Shown here: one piece after another, positions 1 to 7,801 of the stretch
Layout: every line of letters begins with the position of its first letter
Numbering within the stretch: position 1 is the stretch's first letter
Assembly: GCA_035623615.1 (NCBI GenBank)
Contig: DASPTB010000003.1
Coordinates: 1-27,286, forward strand
DNA from: DASPTB01 sp035623615
Lineage (GTDB): Bacteria; Actinomycetota; UBA4738
Length of the DNA: 27,286 bases
Direction of reading: 5' to 3'
The notes under the pieces: model-generated
What the model saw: the letters and a program-made list of their open reading frames with translations, nothing else
Database searches by the model: none
What the model was told of the DNA's origin: nothing
Program-made: the position numbers and the translations under genes

Positions 1-1130
1 CCCACGAGCACGCCGAGCAGCGAGGCGAAAAGCGCGTAGACGCTGCCCTCGATGATGAACGCCCGCACGAGGCGGCTGCGCTTCATTCCCACCGCTCGCA
101 GCATTCCCAGCTCGGGCTTGCGCTCCTCAGCGAGCATCACGAAGATGTTCACCAGCAACAGGATCCCCGCGATGATCGCGAACGTGCCGATCATCAGGAA
201 CAGCGAACCGAGCGAGTCGCCCGTCTGCTTCGCCTCGTCGAGCACCGTCTTCTTGATCGTGTCGACGGACGTGCCGTTCGCCGCCATCGGCCCGAGCGTG
301 GCTCGGATTGCGCGCGCCACCTGTTCGCTGAGCGGGGCCCCAGACTCGACACCGCCGGTGTTGGACACGAAGGTGAACGACCGCGGACCCACCCCCGGCA
401 CATCGGCGGGGAGCCCCGCGTCCCTCGCCGCCGCAGCCAGTGACCCGGCGGTGAAGAACGCGTCCTTGGTGATGCCGTCGATCGGTACACCCGCCAACCC
501 ACGCGTGGGAACGATCCGGGCCACCCGCGCGATCACCTGCCGGCCGAAGGGGTAGAAGGTCAGCACATCGCCGACGCGCGCGTGCAGGGCCGAGGCCAGG
601 TCGGCGTTCAGGACGACCGTCCCGGTCTTCGGCGCCGGACCGGCGAGGCCCGAGCCGCCGTTCGCCGTGCCGCCGAACGTCGCGGCGCGGGCGAAGTCAA
701 GATCCCACACCGCGGCGCGTGGCTCGGCGAACTCGCCGACGCCGGTCCCGTCCCGAACGGCGGCCACGCCGCCGTTGGCGTACATCACGCCGTCGACGTC
801 GGGGTTCGACCGGAGTGAGGCGAGGCGCGCGGCGACGGCTGCGCCCTGCGCCAGGTTCGTCGACATGACCATCTCGTCGATCGGGCCGAGGTTCTCGTAC
901 GCCGCCTGCTTGACCGAGAAGTTGAGCGTGTCACCAACGATCAGGCTCCCGATGACGATGGCGGTCCCGAGCATGGACCCGAGGATCACGAGCGCAGCCT
1001 CGCGCCGACGGCGACTCACCTGGCGGAGCGCCAGCCTCCGAAGAAACGTCTGGCGCATCGCGAGGAACGCGATGACGAGCAGCGCGATGACGAGCAGCGC
1101 AACCAAGGTGGGCGTGAGATTCGGATACAT
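1..1130 (-). CDS. ABC transporter permease, FtsX/MacB family (3' end cut by window)
   Basis: The reading frame opens at an ATG at 1130 and stays open to the window edge, giving about 376 N-terminal residues (MYPNLTPTLVALL...). Two hydrophobic segments lie near residues 8-24 and 45-65. A long extracytoplasmic region follows, then a hydrophobic block containing LFLMIGTFAIIAGILLL. After that comes the motif ERKPELGMLRAVGMKRS, which is characteristic of FtsX-domain permeases such as LolC/E, MacB and YknZ-like proteins. The start lies 6 nt after the stop of the ATPase gene, so the two are one operon and presumably one transporter. Such systems move lipids, peptides or drugs, or act as mechanotransducers; the substrate cannot be read here. 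The C-terminal FtsX part is missing only because the window ends. Confidence 0.88.
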   Translation of the reverse strand, partial: MYPNLTPTLVALLVIALLVIAFLAMRQTFLRRLALRQVSRRRREAALVILGSMLGTAIVIGSLIVGDTLNFSVKQAAYENLGPIDEMVMSTNLAQGAAVAARLASLRSNPDVDGVMYANGGVAAVRDGTGVGEFAEPRAAVWDLDFARAATFGGTANGGSGLAGPAPKTGTVVLNADLASALHARVGDVLTFYPFGRQVIARVARIVPTRGLAGVPIDGITKDAFFTAGSLAAAARDAGLPADVPGVGPRSFTFVSNTGGVESGAPLSEQVARAIRATLGPMAANGTSVDTIKKTVLDEAKQTGDSLGSLFLMIGTFAIIAGILLLVNIFVMLAEERKPELGMLRAVGMKRSRLVRAFIIEGSVYALFASLLGVLV

Positions 1131-1136
1131 CGTCGC

Positions 1137-1898
1137 TCACCGCCCCACGAGGCCGGCTGCGCTCCGCTGACTGAACGGCTCCCACTGTCCGTCCGCGACC
1201 CGGCGTTCGTCGCTGAGCAGCCGGCCGTCCCGCATGCGAACGAGTCGGTTGCTCGATTCGCCGATGCCGGGATCGTGGGTCACCAGGACGATCGTTTGAC
1301 CGTCCTCGCGGTTCAGCTCGTGCAGCAGCTCAACGATCTGGTCCGCCATGTGCGTATCGAGGTTGCCGGTCGGCTCGTCCGCCCAGACGATCGACGGCCT
1401 GGCGACCAGTGCTCGGGCGATGGCGACCCGCTGCTGCTCGCCGCCCGACAGCTCGTTCGGGCGGTGGTTCGTCCGGTGCGCCAAGCCGACGCGGTCGAGG
1501 ATCTCGACCGCGCGCTCGCGCGCCTCCTTCGATCGTCTGCCGATCAACAGCAGCGGGAGCTCGACGTTCTCCGCGACGGTGAATGCCGGGATCAGGTTGA
1601 ACGCCTGGAAGATGAACCCCATCGACGTGGCGCGGTGGGTGGTTCTCGCCGCGTCGGACATCGCGAAGAGATCCTTCCCGTCGACGAGCACGCGGCCCTC
1701 GTCGATGTCGTCGAGGCCCGAGAGGCAATTGAGGAGCGTCGTCTTTCCCGATCCGGACGGCCCCATCACCGCCACGAGCTCCCCACGGTCGACGCGAAGG
1801 TCGAGTCCGTGGAGCGCCTCGACTTCCAGCAGCCCGGTTCGGTAGACCTTGCGGACGCCCTCCGCCGCCAGGATGGGTTCGGGCGCACCGGATGACAC
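1137..1898 (-). CDS. ABC transporter ATP-binding protein, LolD/MacB/FtsE type
   Basis: A 253-residue ATPase with every canonical motif: Walker A GPSGSGKTT (about residues 46-54), Q-loop FIFQAFNLIP, signature LSGGEQQR, Walker B IVWADEP, D-loop GNLD and switch histidine VTHD. The FNLIPAFTVAENVELPL stretch is typical of the ATPases that pair with FtsX-like permeases. The frame is open upstream to 1961. The GTG at 1898 is preferred because a strong purine-rich ribosome binding site (AAAGGGGGG, 1906-1914) sits 7 nt before it, and the upstream residues resemble no ATPase N terminus. It powers the permease encoded immediately downstream. Confidence 0.93.
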   Translation of the reverse strand: MSSGAPEPILAAEGVRKVYRTGLLEVEALHGLDLRVDRGELVAVMGPSGSGKTTLLNCLSGLDDIDEGRVLVDGKDLFAMSDAARTTHRATSMGFIFQAFNLIPAFTVAENVELPLLLIGRRSKEARERAVEILDRVGLAHRTNHRPNELSGGEQQRVAIARALVARPSIVWADEPTGNLDTHMADQIVELLHELNREDGQTIVLVTHDPGIGESSNRLVRMRDGRLLSDERRVADGQWEPFSQRSAAGLVGR

Positions 1899-2050
1899 GG
1901 GGCAACCCCCCTTTCGGAGCCCGAGGGGGCCGGTTCGACTGTGGCCTGCGATCGGACCCATGGCCGATTCGTCTCGTACCTAGAGAACCGGACTGGGGGG
2001 CAGGTCGCCAAGGCCATACGCCCTTCGGCCGGAGGGCCGCTCGACCGCAG

Positions 2051-2094
2051 CCGCCCGGCGCACGGGGCGGCTCAGCCGGGCGCCCGCCGGGCGG
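2051..2094 (-). terminator. Possible hairpin terminator after the hydrolase gene
   Basis: A perfect 10-bp inverted repeat (CCGCCCGGCG at 2051-2060 against CGCCGGGCGG at 2085-2094) with a 24-nt GC-rich loop lies a few bases past the stop of the minus-strand hydrolase and before the ATPase gene. There is no T-run, so it could instead be a pause or Rho-linked structure. Confidence 0.35.
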
Positions 2095-2100
2095 AGCCTC

Positions 2101-2988
2101 TCACGGCTGCATCCCGAGAACGAGCGCGGGGTTGCGCTTCGTCATCTTCTCGAGCTCGTCGTACCTCACACCCTCGGCGAGGAGCGAGGCGAACGTCATC
2201 CGCAGCCCCTCCGGGTGCGGAGGCCCCGCGTACTGCCCGAGGTCAGAACCGAAGAGCAGCCGTTCGCCGCCGAGCTCGTCGATCCACGCGGCGAGCTCCG
2301 ACGGCTGCTGCTCGTGGAAGATCGGCGAGGCGACCGTGCAGGCGACGTACTCGAGCCAAGCACCCTTGGCGATGAGCTCGCGCTGCACGGACACGTCGAG
2401 CTTGCTCAGCGACCAGTTGGCATGCGTCACGATGAACTTCTCGATCCCGCGCTCGACTGCCGCGTCGAGGATCGCACGGATCTCGTCGAGCGCCAGATGC
2501 CCGGTCGCGACCGCCACGTCCTCCTCCTTGCAGAGGTCGAGGATCGCGAGCGCCTCCCGCTTCAGGTTCCCCTCCTCGTCGAAGACCGTGACGCCGGGCC
2601 CGGGGAGCTGCTTCTTCATGCGCTTGAGCCCCGGATAGTCGGACATGTCGAAGTACTCCTCGTGGTAGCGGGAGTGGTTGGTCGGCATCCAGACGACGCG
2701 CGCCCCGTACTGGATCGCGGCTTGCGCCACGTGCGGATCGAGGCCCCCGACCGACCGGTTGAGGACGATCGCCGACACCGGCTCGACACCCGGATACATC
2801 TTCTTGACGTAGTAGGCACGCCCGGCGGTGGAAACATCGTGGTCCTTCAGTACGAAGCCGCGCATGCCGTAGTCGAGCGCCGCTCGCGCCAGGTCGGCGT
2901 CGTCGAGGAGCCGCGGGAAGAGCGCCGGAGAGGTGTGGGCGTGCGTGTCGATCGCGCCGCGCAGGAGGTCGCGGTCCGGCTGCCGCAT
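2101..2988 (-). CDS. Metal-dependent amidohydrolase-like TIM-barrel protein (DUF6282-like)
   Basis: The 295-residue product starts MRQPDRDLLRGAIDTHAHTSP. The DTHAHTSP motif near residues 14-21 is the first metal-binding HxH of the amidohydrolase superfamily. Further candidate ligands are LKDHDVST (about 47-54), ATGHLALDEI, VTHANWSLS and LFGSDLGQYA, the last being the usual barrel-end Asp. The pattern of HAHTSP plus LKDHD resembles the uncharacterised DUF6282 family; that assignment is from memory of the family, not a search. It is presumably a cytoplasmic hydrolase or lyase of a small carbonyl or amide substrate. It is transcribed divergently from the IclR regulator, which suggests that IclR controls it. 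The substrate is unknown. Confidence 0.8.
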   Translation of the reverse strand: MRQPDRDLLRGAIDTHAHTSPALFPRLLDDADLARAALDYGMRGFVLKDHDVSTAGRAYYVKKMYPGVEPVSAIVLNRSVGGLDPHVAQAAIQYGARVVWMPTNHSRYHEEYFDMSDYPGLKRMKKQLPGPGVTVFDEEGNLKREALAILDLCKEEDVAVATGHLALDEIRAILDAAVERGIEKFIVTHANWSLSKLDVSVQRELIAKGAWLEYVACTVASPIFHEQQPSELAAWIDELGGERLLFGSDLGQYAGPPHPEGLRMTFASLLAEGVRYDELEKMTKRNPALVLGMQP

Positions 2989-3061
2989 CTCCCCCCTTCC
3001 GTCGACCGGTCACCCGGGCGCGGACCGCGGTACCGTGTGACGAAGATGAGTTTCTGGAACC

Positions 3062-3108
3062 GGGCGCGCCATGCTACCATGCGCCCTCGAGCGGCGGGGA
3101 ATCCGCCG
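3062..3108. promoter_or_regulatory. Divergent control region with inverted repeats (candidate IclR operator)
   Basis: The 131-bp gap between the hydrolase and iclR starts carries two inverted repeats: GGGCGC/GCGCCC at 3062-3067 and 3081-3086, and CGGCGG-GGAAT-CCGCCG at 3092-3108. The second ends 11 bp before the iclR start. IclR proteins usually bind short palindromes in such divergent spacers, so these are candidate operators. In GC-rich DNA, 6-bp arms can arise by chance. Confidence 0.35.
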
Positions 3109-3119
3109 AACTGCTGCGG

Positions 3120-4007
3120 ATGACGTCGACGCCTGAAGCCAGCCGACCAGATGCCGGTCCCGCGCCCGGCGCAACGGGGCGTGGTGAATCCCTGCAAGTG
3201 CTCGACCGTGCCTTCGCCATCCTCGCCCAGTTCACGCGCGGCCACCCGGAGTGGACGACCACCGAGATCGCCCGCGCCTGCGACCTTCCGATCCCGACCG
3301 CGCACCGGATCCTTACGACCCTGCGCGCCCACGGGTTCCTGGCGCGCGACGAGGCCAAGCGCTTCCGCCTCGGACCGGCAGCGATGGAGCTCGGCGAGCG
3401 GGCACAGGAGGCCATCGACCTACGCACGATCTCCCTGCCGATCCTGCGCCGCCTGGCCGACGAGAGCGGCGAAACGGCGATCCTGACGGTTCTGAACGAC
3501 ACCCGCGACAGCTCGGTGTGCCTCGAGCGCGTCGAGAGCTCACAGCAGCTGCGCCTGTCGGTCGAGCCCGGCCGCGTCCTTCCGCTGCACGCCGGCGCCT
3601 CGCAGAAGATCCTGCTCGCGTACATGCCCGACGCCGAGGTCGAGCAGCTCCTCGCCACGCCGCTCGAGCGCGTCTGGCGCGCGACCATCACACGGCCCGA
3701 CACGCTGCGGGCCGACCTCGCCCTCACGCGCCGGCGCGGGTGGGCGCAGTCGTTCGAGGAGACGAGCGGCGGAACATGGGGCCTCGCCGTTCCCATCCTC
3801 GACCAGCACGACGAGATCGTGGCGGGCGTCAGCCTCGCCGGCCCGAGCGCGCGGCTCACCAAGGAGTCGACGGCCGATCACCTCCAGCGCCTGGACACGG
3901 CCGCAGAGGAGCTGGCGCGCATGATCGGTCTGCGGGTCGCCGCCGACGTCGACGCGTCGCAGGCGGAGCAGCGGCCGGCTGCACGCCGACCCGTCCGTCA
4001 CCTCTGA
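3120..4007 (+). CDS. IclR-family transcriptional regulator
   Basis: A 295-residue protein with the two-domain IclR layout. Residues about 25-85 form a winged helix-turn-helix (LQVLDRAFAILAQF, then TTTEIARACDLPIPTAHRIL). Residues about 100-265 form the GAF-like effector domain, with family hallmarks LPLHAGASQKILLAYM, RGWAQSFEET and GLAVPILDQHDEIVAGVSLAGP. IclR regulators bind a small metabolite and repress or activate an adjacent catabolic gene, often in a divergent arrangement as here. The C-terminal 25 residues (ADVDASQAEQRPAARR...) are a disordered, low-complexity tail beyond the usual family end. The ATG at 3120 has only a weak upstream ribosome binding site. Confidence 0.93.
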   Translation: MTSTPEASRPDAGPAPGATGRGESLQVLDRAFAILAQFTRGHPEWTTTEIARACDLPIPTAHRILTTLRAHGFLARDEAKRFRLGPAAMELGERAQEAIDLRTISLPILRRLADESGETAILTVLNDTRDSSVCLERVESSQQLRLSVEPGRVLPLHAGASQKILLAYMPDAEVEQLLATPLERVWRATITRPDTLRADLALTRRRGWAQSFEETSGGTWGLAVPILDQHDEIVAGVSLAGPSARLTKESTADHLQRLDTAAEELARMIGLRVAADVDASQAEQRPAARRPVRHL

Positions 4008-4008
4008 T

Positions 4009-4060
4009 CGCGGAAGGGCGAACAGGCTCCGGGCGAAGCCCCGCCGTCGGCGCTTCCGCG
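4009..4060 (+). terminator. Nested hairpin after iclR (possible terminator)
   Basis: Immediately after the iclR stop, CGCGGAAG (4009-4016) pairs perfectly with CTTCCGCG (4053-4060), and a smaller GGGC-GAA-GCCC hairpin lies inside. No T-tract follows, so intrinsic termination is only possible, not shown. The remaining spacer to 4154 shows nothing else clear. Confidence 0.35.
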
Positions 4061-4154
4061 GGACAAACTGCCGGTTGGGTGCGTGATCCGGCCCTCGAGG
4101 CCCCGTAGACTCCTGCGGAGCACCTCGCGTTCGGCCCCGGATTGCGAGCGAGCG

Positions 4155-4661
4155 ATGGAACAGCCTTCGGAACGCCAGGCCACGGCCAGGTTCGGCCGCT
4201 TCTTTCGTCTGTTGGTCGGGGACCCGAACGCGACGGAGCAGGACGATCTGATCGACCTGACCGAGGGAACGCCCGACCTGGCAAGGATCGAGATGCGGCT
4301 TCGGCGCCTCGAGCGGGGCGTCGGTGCGGTCGCCGACGCGCTGAAACGCTCTCACGCACAAACCGCGGCATCGATCGACCGGATGCAGTCCGAGCTCCGC
4401 GAGAGGGACCGGGTTACCCGTTCGGAAGTCCAGCGCATGCTCTGGCAGGCGCTCGGTCCGCTCGCCGCGTCGATCGAGCGACTCTCGCAGTCGATGCGAG
4501 ATATCCCGCCGGCGATCGAGTCGGGCGACGCGATGATCGATAAGGTGCACGCAGCCGCCGCCGCGCGGCCCGAGGTGCACTCGGGCGAGACGCAGGAGGG
4601 GGACGAGGTGCACACCTCCGCACTCTGGTCGTGGGCCGAACGCGGCGTCGCCGATCCCTGA
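4155..4661 (+). CDS. Small alpha-helical / coiled-coil protein of unknown function
   Basis: 168 residues beginning MEQPSERQATARFGRFFRLL. The middle (about 40-125) is rich in charged heptad-like patterns (ARIEMRLRRLERGVGAVADAL and RSEVQRMLWQALGPLAASIE), suggesting a coiled coil or helical bundle. There is no signal peptide and no membrane segment. Codon use has the strong G/C third-position bias of neighbouring real genes, which is why this frame is preferred over the long antisense frame covering 3540-4613. The frame is open upstream to 4083, but the ATG at 4155 gives a plausible N terminus. It sits alone, convergent with the dehydratase pair. I recognise no family. Confidence 0.65.
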   Translation: MEQPSERQATARFGRFFRLLVGDPNATEQDDLIDLTEGTPDLARIEMRLRRLERGVGAVADALKRSHAQTAASIDRMQSELRERDRVTRSEVQRMLWQALGPLAASIERLSQSMRDIPPAIESGDAMIDKVHAAAAARPEVHSGETQEGDEVHTSALWSWAERGVADP

Positions 4662-4673
4662 CGCCTCGCCCCC

Positions 4674-5102
4674 TCAGTCCAGCTGGACCTCCGCCGTGCT
4701 GTTCTTGACGGCGAGGACGCGCTTGCCCTCGCGCTCGACCGCGGCCCACACCGACAACGTCACGCGCCGCGACTGCGGATCGACGGCCTTCACCTCGCCA
4801 CCTGCCTCCAGCCTCTCGTCCATGAACACGACGGCGCGGAACTGGACGTCGATCGCGAGCAGTCCCGCCGGGTCGCCGATCCAATCGGTGACCGTCTTGA
4901 CGACGTGCGCCATGGTGAACATGCCGTGCGCGATGATCCCCGGGAACCCGACGCTGCGCGCGAAGGCGTCGTTCTGGTGTAGCGGGTTCTGGTCGCCCGA
5001 CGCGTCGGCGTAGGCCTTCACCTCTTCGCGGCGGACGACCTTCGAGACGGTCGGGATCGCGTCGCCGACGTGCGCGTCCTCGAAATGTGGCCGCGTCTTC
5101 AC
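4674..5102 (-). CDS. hadB: MaoC-like (3R)-hydroxyacyl dehydratase subunit, HadB type
   Basis: 142 residues from a GTG at 5102 (MKTRPHFEDAHVGDAI...). The start is set by a 4-nt GTGA overlap with the stop of the upstream dehydratase gene; longer in-frame versions only read through that gene. The hydratase motif GDQNPLH (Asp37, His42) followed by GFPGIIAHGM is the catalytic Asp/His and hot-dog helix of MaoC/HadB enzymes. The length and dyad position match mycobacterial HadB closely. With HadA it would form a heterodimer that dehydrates 3-hydroxyacyl-ACP or -CoA in type II fatty acid elongation. The tandem gene order and the nearby rpmG and tRNA-Met support this over a catabolic MaoC enzyme. Confidence 0.9.
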   Translation of the reverse strand: MKTRPHFEDAHVGDAIPTVSKVVRREEVKAYADASGDQNPLHQNDAFARSVGFPGIIAHGMFTMAHVVKTVTDWIGDPAGLLAIDVQFRAVVFMDERLEAGGEVKAVDPQSRRVTLSVWAAVEREGKRVLAVKNSTAEVQLD

Positions 5103-5554
5103 GATTCGCTTGTGCCCGTCCCGCGCGACAAGAGCGTCGTTCGGGCCCGCAGCACGACCTCCCCGGCGGCGTCGCGGATCTCCGACTCCACAACGACGAA
5201 CTCGAGTGGACCCCGGGCACGGACGTCGGCGATCCTCGGCATCGCTGTCAGGACGTCGCCCACGTGCACGGGCCGGAGCCACTCGAACGCCTGCTCACCG
5301 TGGACCACCCGCGTGTAGTCGAGGCCGAGCTCGGGATCGGCTGCGACCGACGCGCTCACGGCGATCTGCATGCGCGTCGGGAACGTGGGGGGGGCGAGCT
5401 GCTCCGGGAAGCCGGCCACCTTCGCCGCGGCCGCGTCGTGGAACACCGCGCCGTCCTCTCCGATGGCGTCTGCGAATCGCTCGACCGCCTCACGATCGAC
5501 CTCCATCGTGAGAGGCGGATACTCCTTCCCGACCAGGGCCTTGTTGAGCGGCAT
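5099..5554 (-). CDS. hadA: MaoC N-terminal / FAS1-type dehydratase subunit, HadA type
   Basis: 151 residues starting MPLNKALVGKEYPPL at an ATG at 5554. The start is fixed by GGAGGA (5561-5566) with a 6-nt spacer, although the frame is open to 5905. The sequence follows the HadA/HadC hot-dog pattern: EVDREAVERFADAIGE, then PPTFPTRMQI, then HGEQAFEWLRPVHVGD. It lacks the GDxNPLH catalytic motif, as expected for the substrate-holding partner subunit. Its stop overlaps the hadB start, so the two are translationally coupled. Role by family knowledge: the non-catalytic half of the (3R)-hydroxyacyl dehydratase heterodimer. Confidence 0.88.
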   Translation of the reverse strand: MPLNKALVGKEYPPLTMEVDREAVERFADAIGEDGAVFHDAAAAKVAGFPEQLAPPTFPTRMQIAVSASVAADPELGLDYTRVVHGEQAFEWLRPVHVGDVLTAMPRIADVRARGPLEFVVVESEIRDAAGEVVLRARTTLLSRGTGTSES

Positions 5555-5618
5555 GCGGCTTCCTCCGTCCGGGTCATGGACAAGGCCCGGTCGCCGTTGC
5601 AGCATAGCGGTACCGACC
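5555..5618. promoter_or_regulatory. Divergent spacer with CGGTACCG palindrome
   Basis: This 64-bp gap separates the divergent hadA and response-regulator starts, so promoters for both must overlap here. It contains the 8-bp palindrome CGGTACCG (5608-5615) four bases before the regulator ATG, and a TATGCT-like hexamer reading toward hadA. The palindrome could be an autoregulatory site, but this is a guess from position. Confidence 0.3.
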
Positions 5619-6302
5619 ATGCAGACGAAGGGTGACGAAGAGATCAGCGTCCTGGTCGTCGACGACCACAAGGCGGTGGCCGAGGCGATCTGCGGAGCGA
5701 TGTCGTCCGAGAGGGGCCTGCACGTCCAGGCCACCTGGAGCGGCGAGGCGGCCGTGGAGGCCGTGGAGGGCGGGGGCCCCGACGTGATCCTCATGGACGT
5801 GACGATGCCCGGGATCGGGGGCCTGGAGGCGACGCGCCGGATCCATACGGCCGACCCGGACGTCAAGGTGATCATGCTCTCCGCCCACGACGACGACCTG
5901 CTCAAGGCGCGGGCGCTGGAGGCCGGCGCGAGCGGCTACCTCTCGAAGATCAGCCCGATGGACCAGCTGGTCGACGCCGTCAAACGCGCCTACACCGGCC
6001 AGCCCCTGCACGAGCAGGAGGAGGTCGACCGGCTCCAGCGGCGACTTCGGCGTCGCCGGTCACTCGAGGAATCCGAGCGCGAACGGGTGGCGCGCCTCTC
6101 GGGGCGGGAGACCGAGATCCTCCAGCTGGCAGCCGAGGGGCTCGAGTCGCAGGCGATCGCGGACCGGCTCGGGATCAGCCACGCGACGGTTCGAACGCAC
6201 ATGGCGAACGCGCTCACCAAGCTCGGCGTGCACTCGAAGACCGAGGCGGTCGTCCTCGCGATCCGTCACGGGAAGGTCGCCGCCGACGGGCCGCTCGCGT
6301 AG
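5619..6302 (+). CDS. NarL/FixJ-type response regulator (receiver + LuxR HTH)
   Basis: 227 residues. The receiver is intact: acidic pair VLVVDDHKAV (Asp15, Asp16), phosphoacceptor Asp60 in ILMDVTMPG, Ser88 in MLSAHDDD and Lys110 in GYLSKISP. A linker with many Arg and Glu residues (about 125-150) leads to a C-terminal LuxR helix-turn-helix (LSGRETEILQLAAEGL ... GISHATVRTHMANALTKLGV, about 153-205). This is a normal phosphorylation-controlled DNA-binding regulator. No histidine kinase gene is adjacent, so it is an orphan within the window. The frame is open far upstream (5370), but the ATG at 5619 starts directly before the receiver fold and upstream codons run antisense through hadA. It lies inside the otherwise conserved rpmG-hadA interval. 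Confidence 0.93.
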   Translation: MQTKGDEEISVLVVDDHKAVAEAICGAMSSERGLHVQATWSGEAAVEAVEGGGPDVILMDVTMPGIGGLEATRRIHTADPDVKVIMLSAHDDDLLKARALEAGASGYLSKISPMDQLVDAVKRAYTGQPLHEQEEVDRLQRRLRRRRSLEESERERVARLSGRETEILQLAAEGLESQAIADRLGISHATVRTHMANALTKLGVHSKTEAVVLAIRHGKVAADGPLA

Positions 6303-6328
6303 CCACGCGGCCACGCGGGCCTCATCGT

Positions 6329-7525
6329 TCACGGACAGGAACGTTCGAAGAAGGGGTGATCGCTCCCCTGATGCCGTCCGTGCGTCCCGCTGACCCATCG
6401 CGATCCGTCGGATCCAACGGCGAAGCCGGTGAGCGCGTCGAGCGGACCGAGATCGAGCCCGAGCACCTGATGCCACGAGTCGCCGCTCCACTGCAGCAGC
6501 GCGGACGACCACGAGTCGCTGGATCCCGTCGCCCACACGTCGCCGGTCGTCTGCGCGTTCACGTTCGCGACTCGCATGAAGGTCGGCCGCAACTCCCAGC
6601 GGCCGTTGCGCCACTCGGCGACGTGACGGGATGCCGCCTGGGAACCAACCCACGCCTCCCCGGCCGAGGGCATCGACACGCTTCCCAGCTGAGCGTCCGC
6701 CATCGCGGCAGGAGCCGGGACCCTCCGCCAACGTGTACCGTCGAGGCGCAGGGCGAACGCATGCGATTGAACCGTTTCGCCGACGCCCTGCATCCAACTG
6801 CCGACTGCCCATCCGTGCCGACCGTCGACTGCGGCCACGCCCACGAGCACCGTGCTCGTTCCACGGCTCGGACTGGGAACCGCGGTCCAGTGCGTGCCGT
6901 TCCAGTGCTCGATCAGGGATTCCGACCCCGACCAACCGACCCCCCAAATGTCGTGCGAGGAGATGAGCGCGAGGCCCTCGAGCCCTCCGACGGCGACTCG
7001 CGCGCCGGGGACGATCCTCCAACGAGCCCCGTCCCAGTGTTCGATGAGCGGGCGGCTCCCCCGCCCCTTCCAGTGTGTTCCGACCGCCCACACGTCGCTC
7101 GGGCCGGCCGCGACCACGGAGGCCAGCCCGGCGGAATCACCCACCTTTCCGGGAAAGGGTCCCGGCGTCGGGACGATCTGCCAGCTCCGCCCGTCCCACT
7201 CCTCCGCGAGGGTCACACCGAAGGGGTGGCCGGACAGAAATCGTGTGCCGACCGCCCACGCATTGCGGCGGGAGAGAACAGCGATGCCGCTGACCAACTC
7301 CTCGTCGTCGCCGGGAATCCGCGCGGCGGCGATCCTGGTCCACGCCGGTCCGCACACGCTCGGAGCCCCGCTCGACGAGGTCACCCTCACCCGGCCTGGC
7401 GTCGTCGATCGCGGTCCGCGATCGCGTGCGGCGAACAGTCCCCAGGCGGCGAGCCCGAGCAGGACGATGAACGCAGCGAGCGCCGTCCGCCGCCCACCCT
7501 TTCCCGAAACCGACCACCCACTCAT
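6329..7525 (-). CDS. Secreted or membrane-anchored seven-repeat beta-propeller-like protein
   Basis: 398 residues with an N-terminal hydrophobic segment (about 15-32, ALAAFIVLLGLAAWGLF) that acts as signal peptide or anchor. The rest consists of seven repeats marked by WAVG-like motifs: NAWAVG (W90), DVWAVG (W146), DIWGVG (W194), HGWAVG (W239), EAWVGS (W292), DVWATG (W331) and SRWVSG (W377). Most repeats carry a following W-DG--W-IVP strand pattern. Seven repeats 39-56 residues apart fit a seven-bladed propeller. The only two cysteines (C58 and C397) bracket the propeller and could clasp the first and last blades. GAGGA precedes the ATG. Function is unknown; such folds usually bind protein or carbohydrate at the cell surface. 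It lies 94 nt downstream of rpmG on the same strand. Confidence 0.8.
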   Translation of the reverse strand: MSGWSVSGKGGRRTALAAFIVLLGLAAWGLFAARDRGPRSTTPGRVRVTSSSGAPSVCGPAWTRIAAARIPGDDEELVSGIAVLSRRNAWAVGTRFLSGHPFGVTLAEEWDGRSWQIVPTPGPFPGKVGDSAGLASVVAAGPSDVWAVGTHWKGRGSRPLIEHWDGARWRIVPGARVAVGGLEGLALISSHDIWGVGWSGSESLIEHWNGTHWTAVPSPSRGTSTVLVGVAAVDGRHGWAVGSWMQGVGETVQSHAFALRLDGTRWRRVPAPAAMADAQLGSVSMPSAGEAWVGSQAASRHVAEWRNGRWELRPTFMRVANVNAQTTGDVWATGSSDSWSSALLQWSGDSWHQVLGLDLGPLDALTGFAVGSDGSRWVSGTHGRHQGSDHPFFERSCP

Positions 7526-7602
7526 GGTTCCTCAGATAAGAGCCCCGGCGAGGCCGCCAGGTTCTACGGCCGGACGGAAGGTTTGGTCGGATCGGGGGTA
7601 CG

Positions 7603-7612
7603 CCCTCGAGGG
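7603..7612. other. CCCTCGAGGG palindrome after rpmG
   Basis: A perfect 10-bp palindrome a few bases past the rpmG stop. It could form a small GC hairpin on readout from rpmG, but it lacks a loop and T-run, so a terminator role is weakly supported. Confidence 0.2.
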
Positions 7613-7619
7613 GCCCAGG

Positions 7620-7784
7620 TCAGCGGGTTTCGCGGTGAAGCGTGTGACCGCGACACCAACGACAGTACTTCTTCAGCTCGATTCGGTCGCGGTCGTTCAC
7701 ACGGTTCTTCTCCGTCGTGTAGTTTCGGCGGCGGCACTCGCTGCACGCCAGCGTGATCTTGGGTCTGTTGTCGGACTTGGCCAT
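7620..7784 (-). CDS. rpmG: 50S ribosomal protein L33
   Basis: A 54-residue protein (MAKSDNRPKITLACSEC...). It has the L33 signature with two CxxC pairs, C14/C17 and C41/C44, making it the zinc-binding form, and ends GHTLHRETR as L33 proteins do. It is a component of the large ribosomal subunit near the E site. GGAG lies 6 nt before the ATG. It begins 17 nt after the tRNA-Met gene on the same strand and is probably co-transcribed with it, as in many actinobacteria. Some actinobacteria carry a second, cysteine-free L33 used under zinc shortage; none is seen here. Confidence 0.96.
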   Translation of the reverse strand: MAKSDNRPKITLACSECRRRNYTTEKNRVNDRDRIELKKYCRWCRGHTLHRETR

Positions 7785-7801
7785 CTCTCTCTCCGTTTGT
7801 C

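Noticed and set aside
2215..3123. 302-codon plus-strand frame opposite the TIM-barrel hydrolase
   Set aside because: The minus strand has clear amidohydrolase motifs; the plus translation is a shadow.
3540..4613. 357-codon minus-strand frame opposite iclR and the small helical protein
   Set aside because: It crosses two plus-strand genes, one of which (IclR) is certain, and shows no domain features.
6356..7756. 466-codon plus-strand frame opposite the propeller gene and rpmG
   Set aside because: The minus strand encodes seven regular repeats and L33; the plus translation is Arg/Pro-rich, typical of antisense reading in GC-rich DNA.
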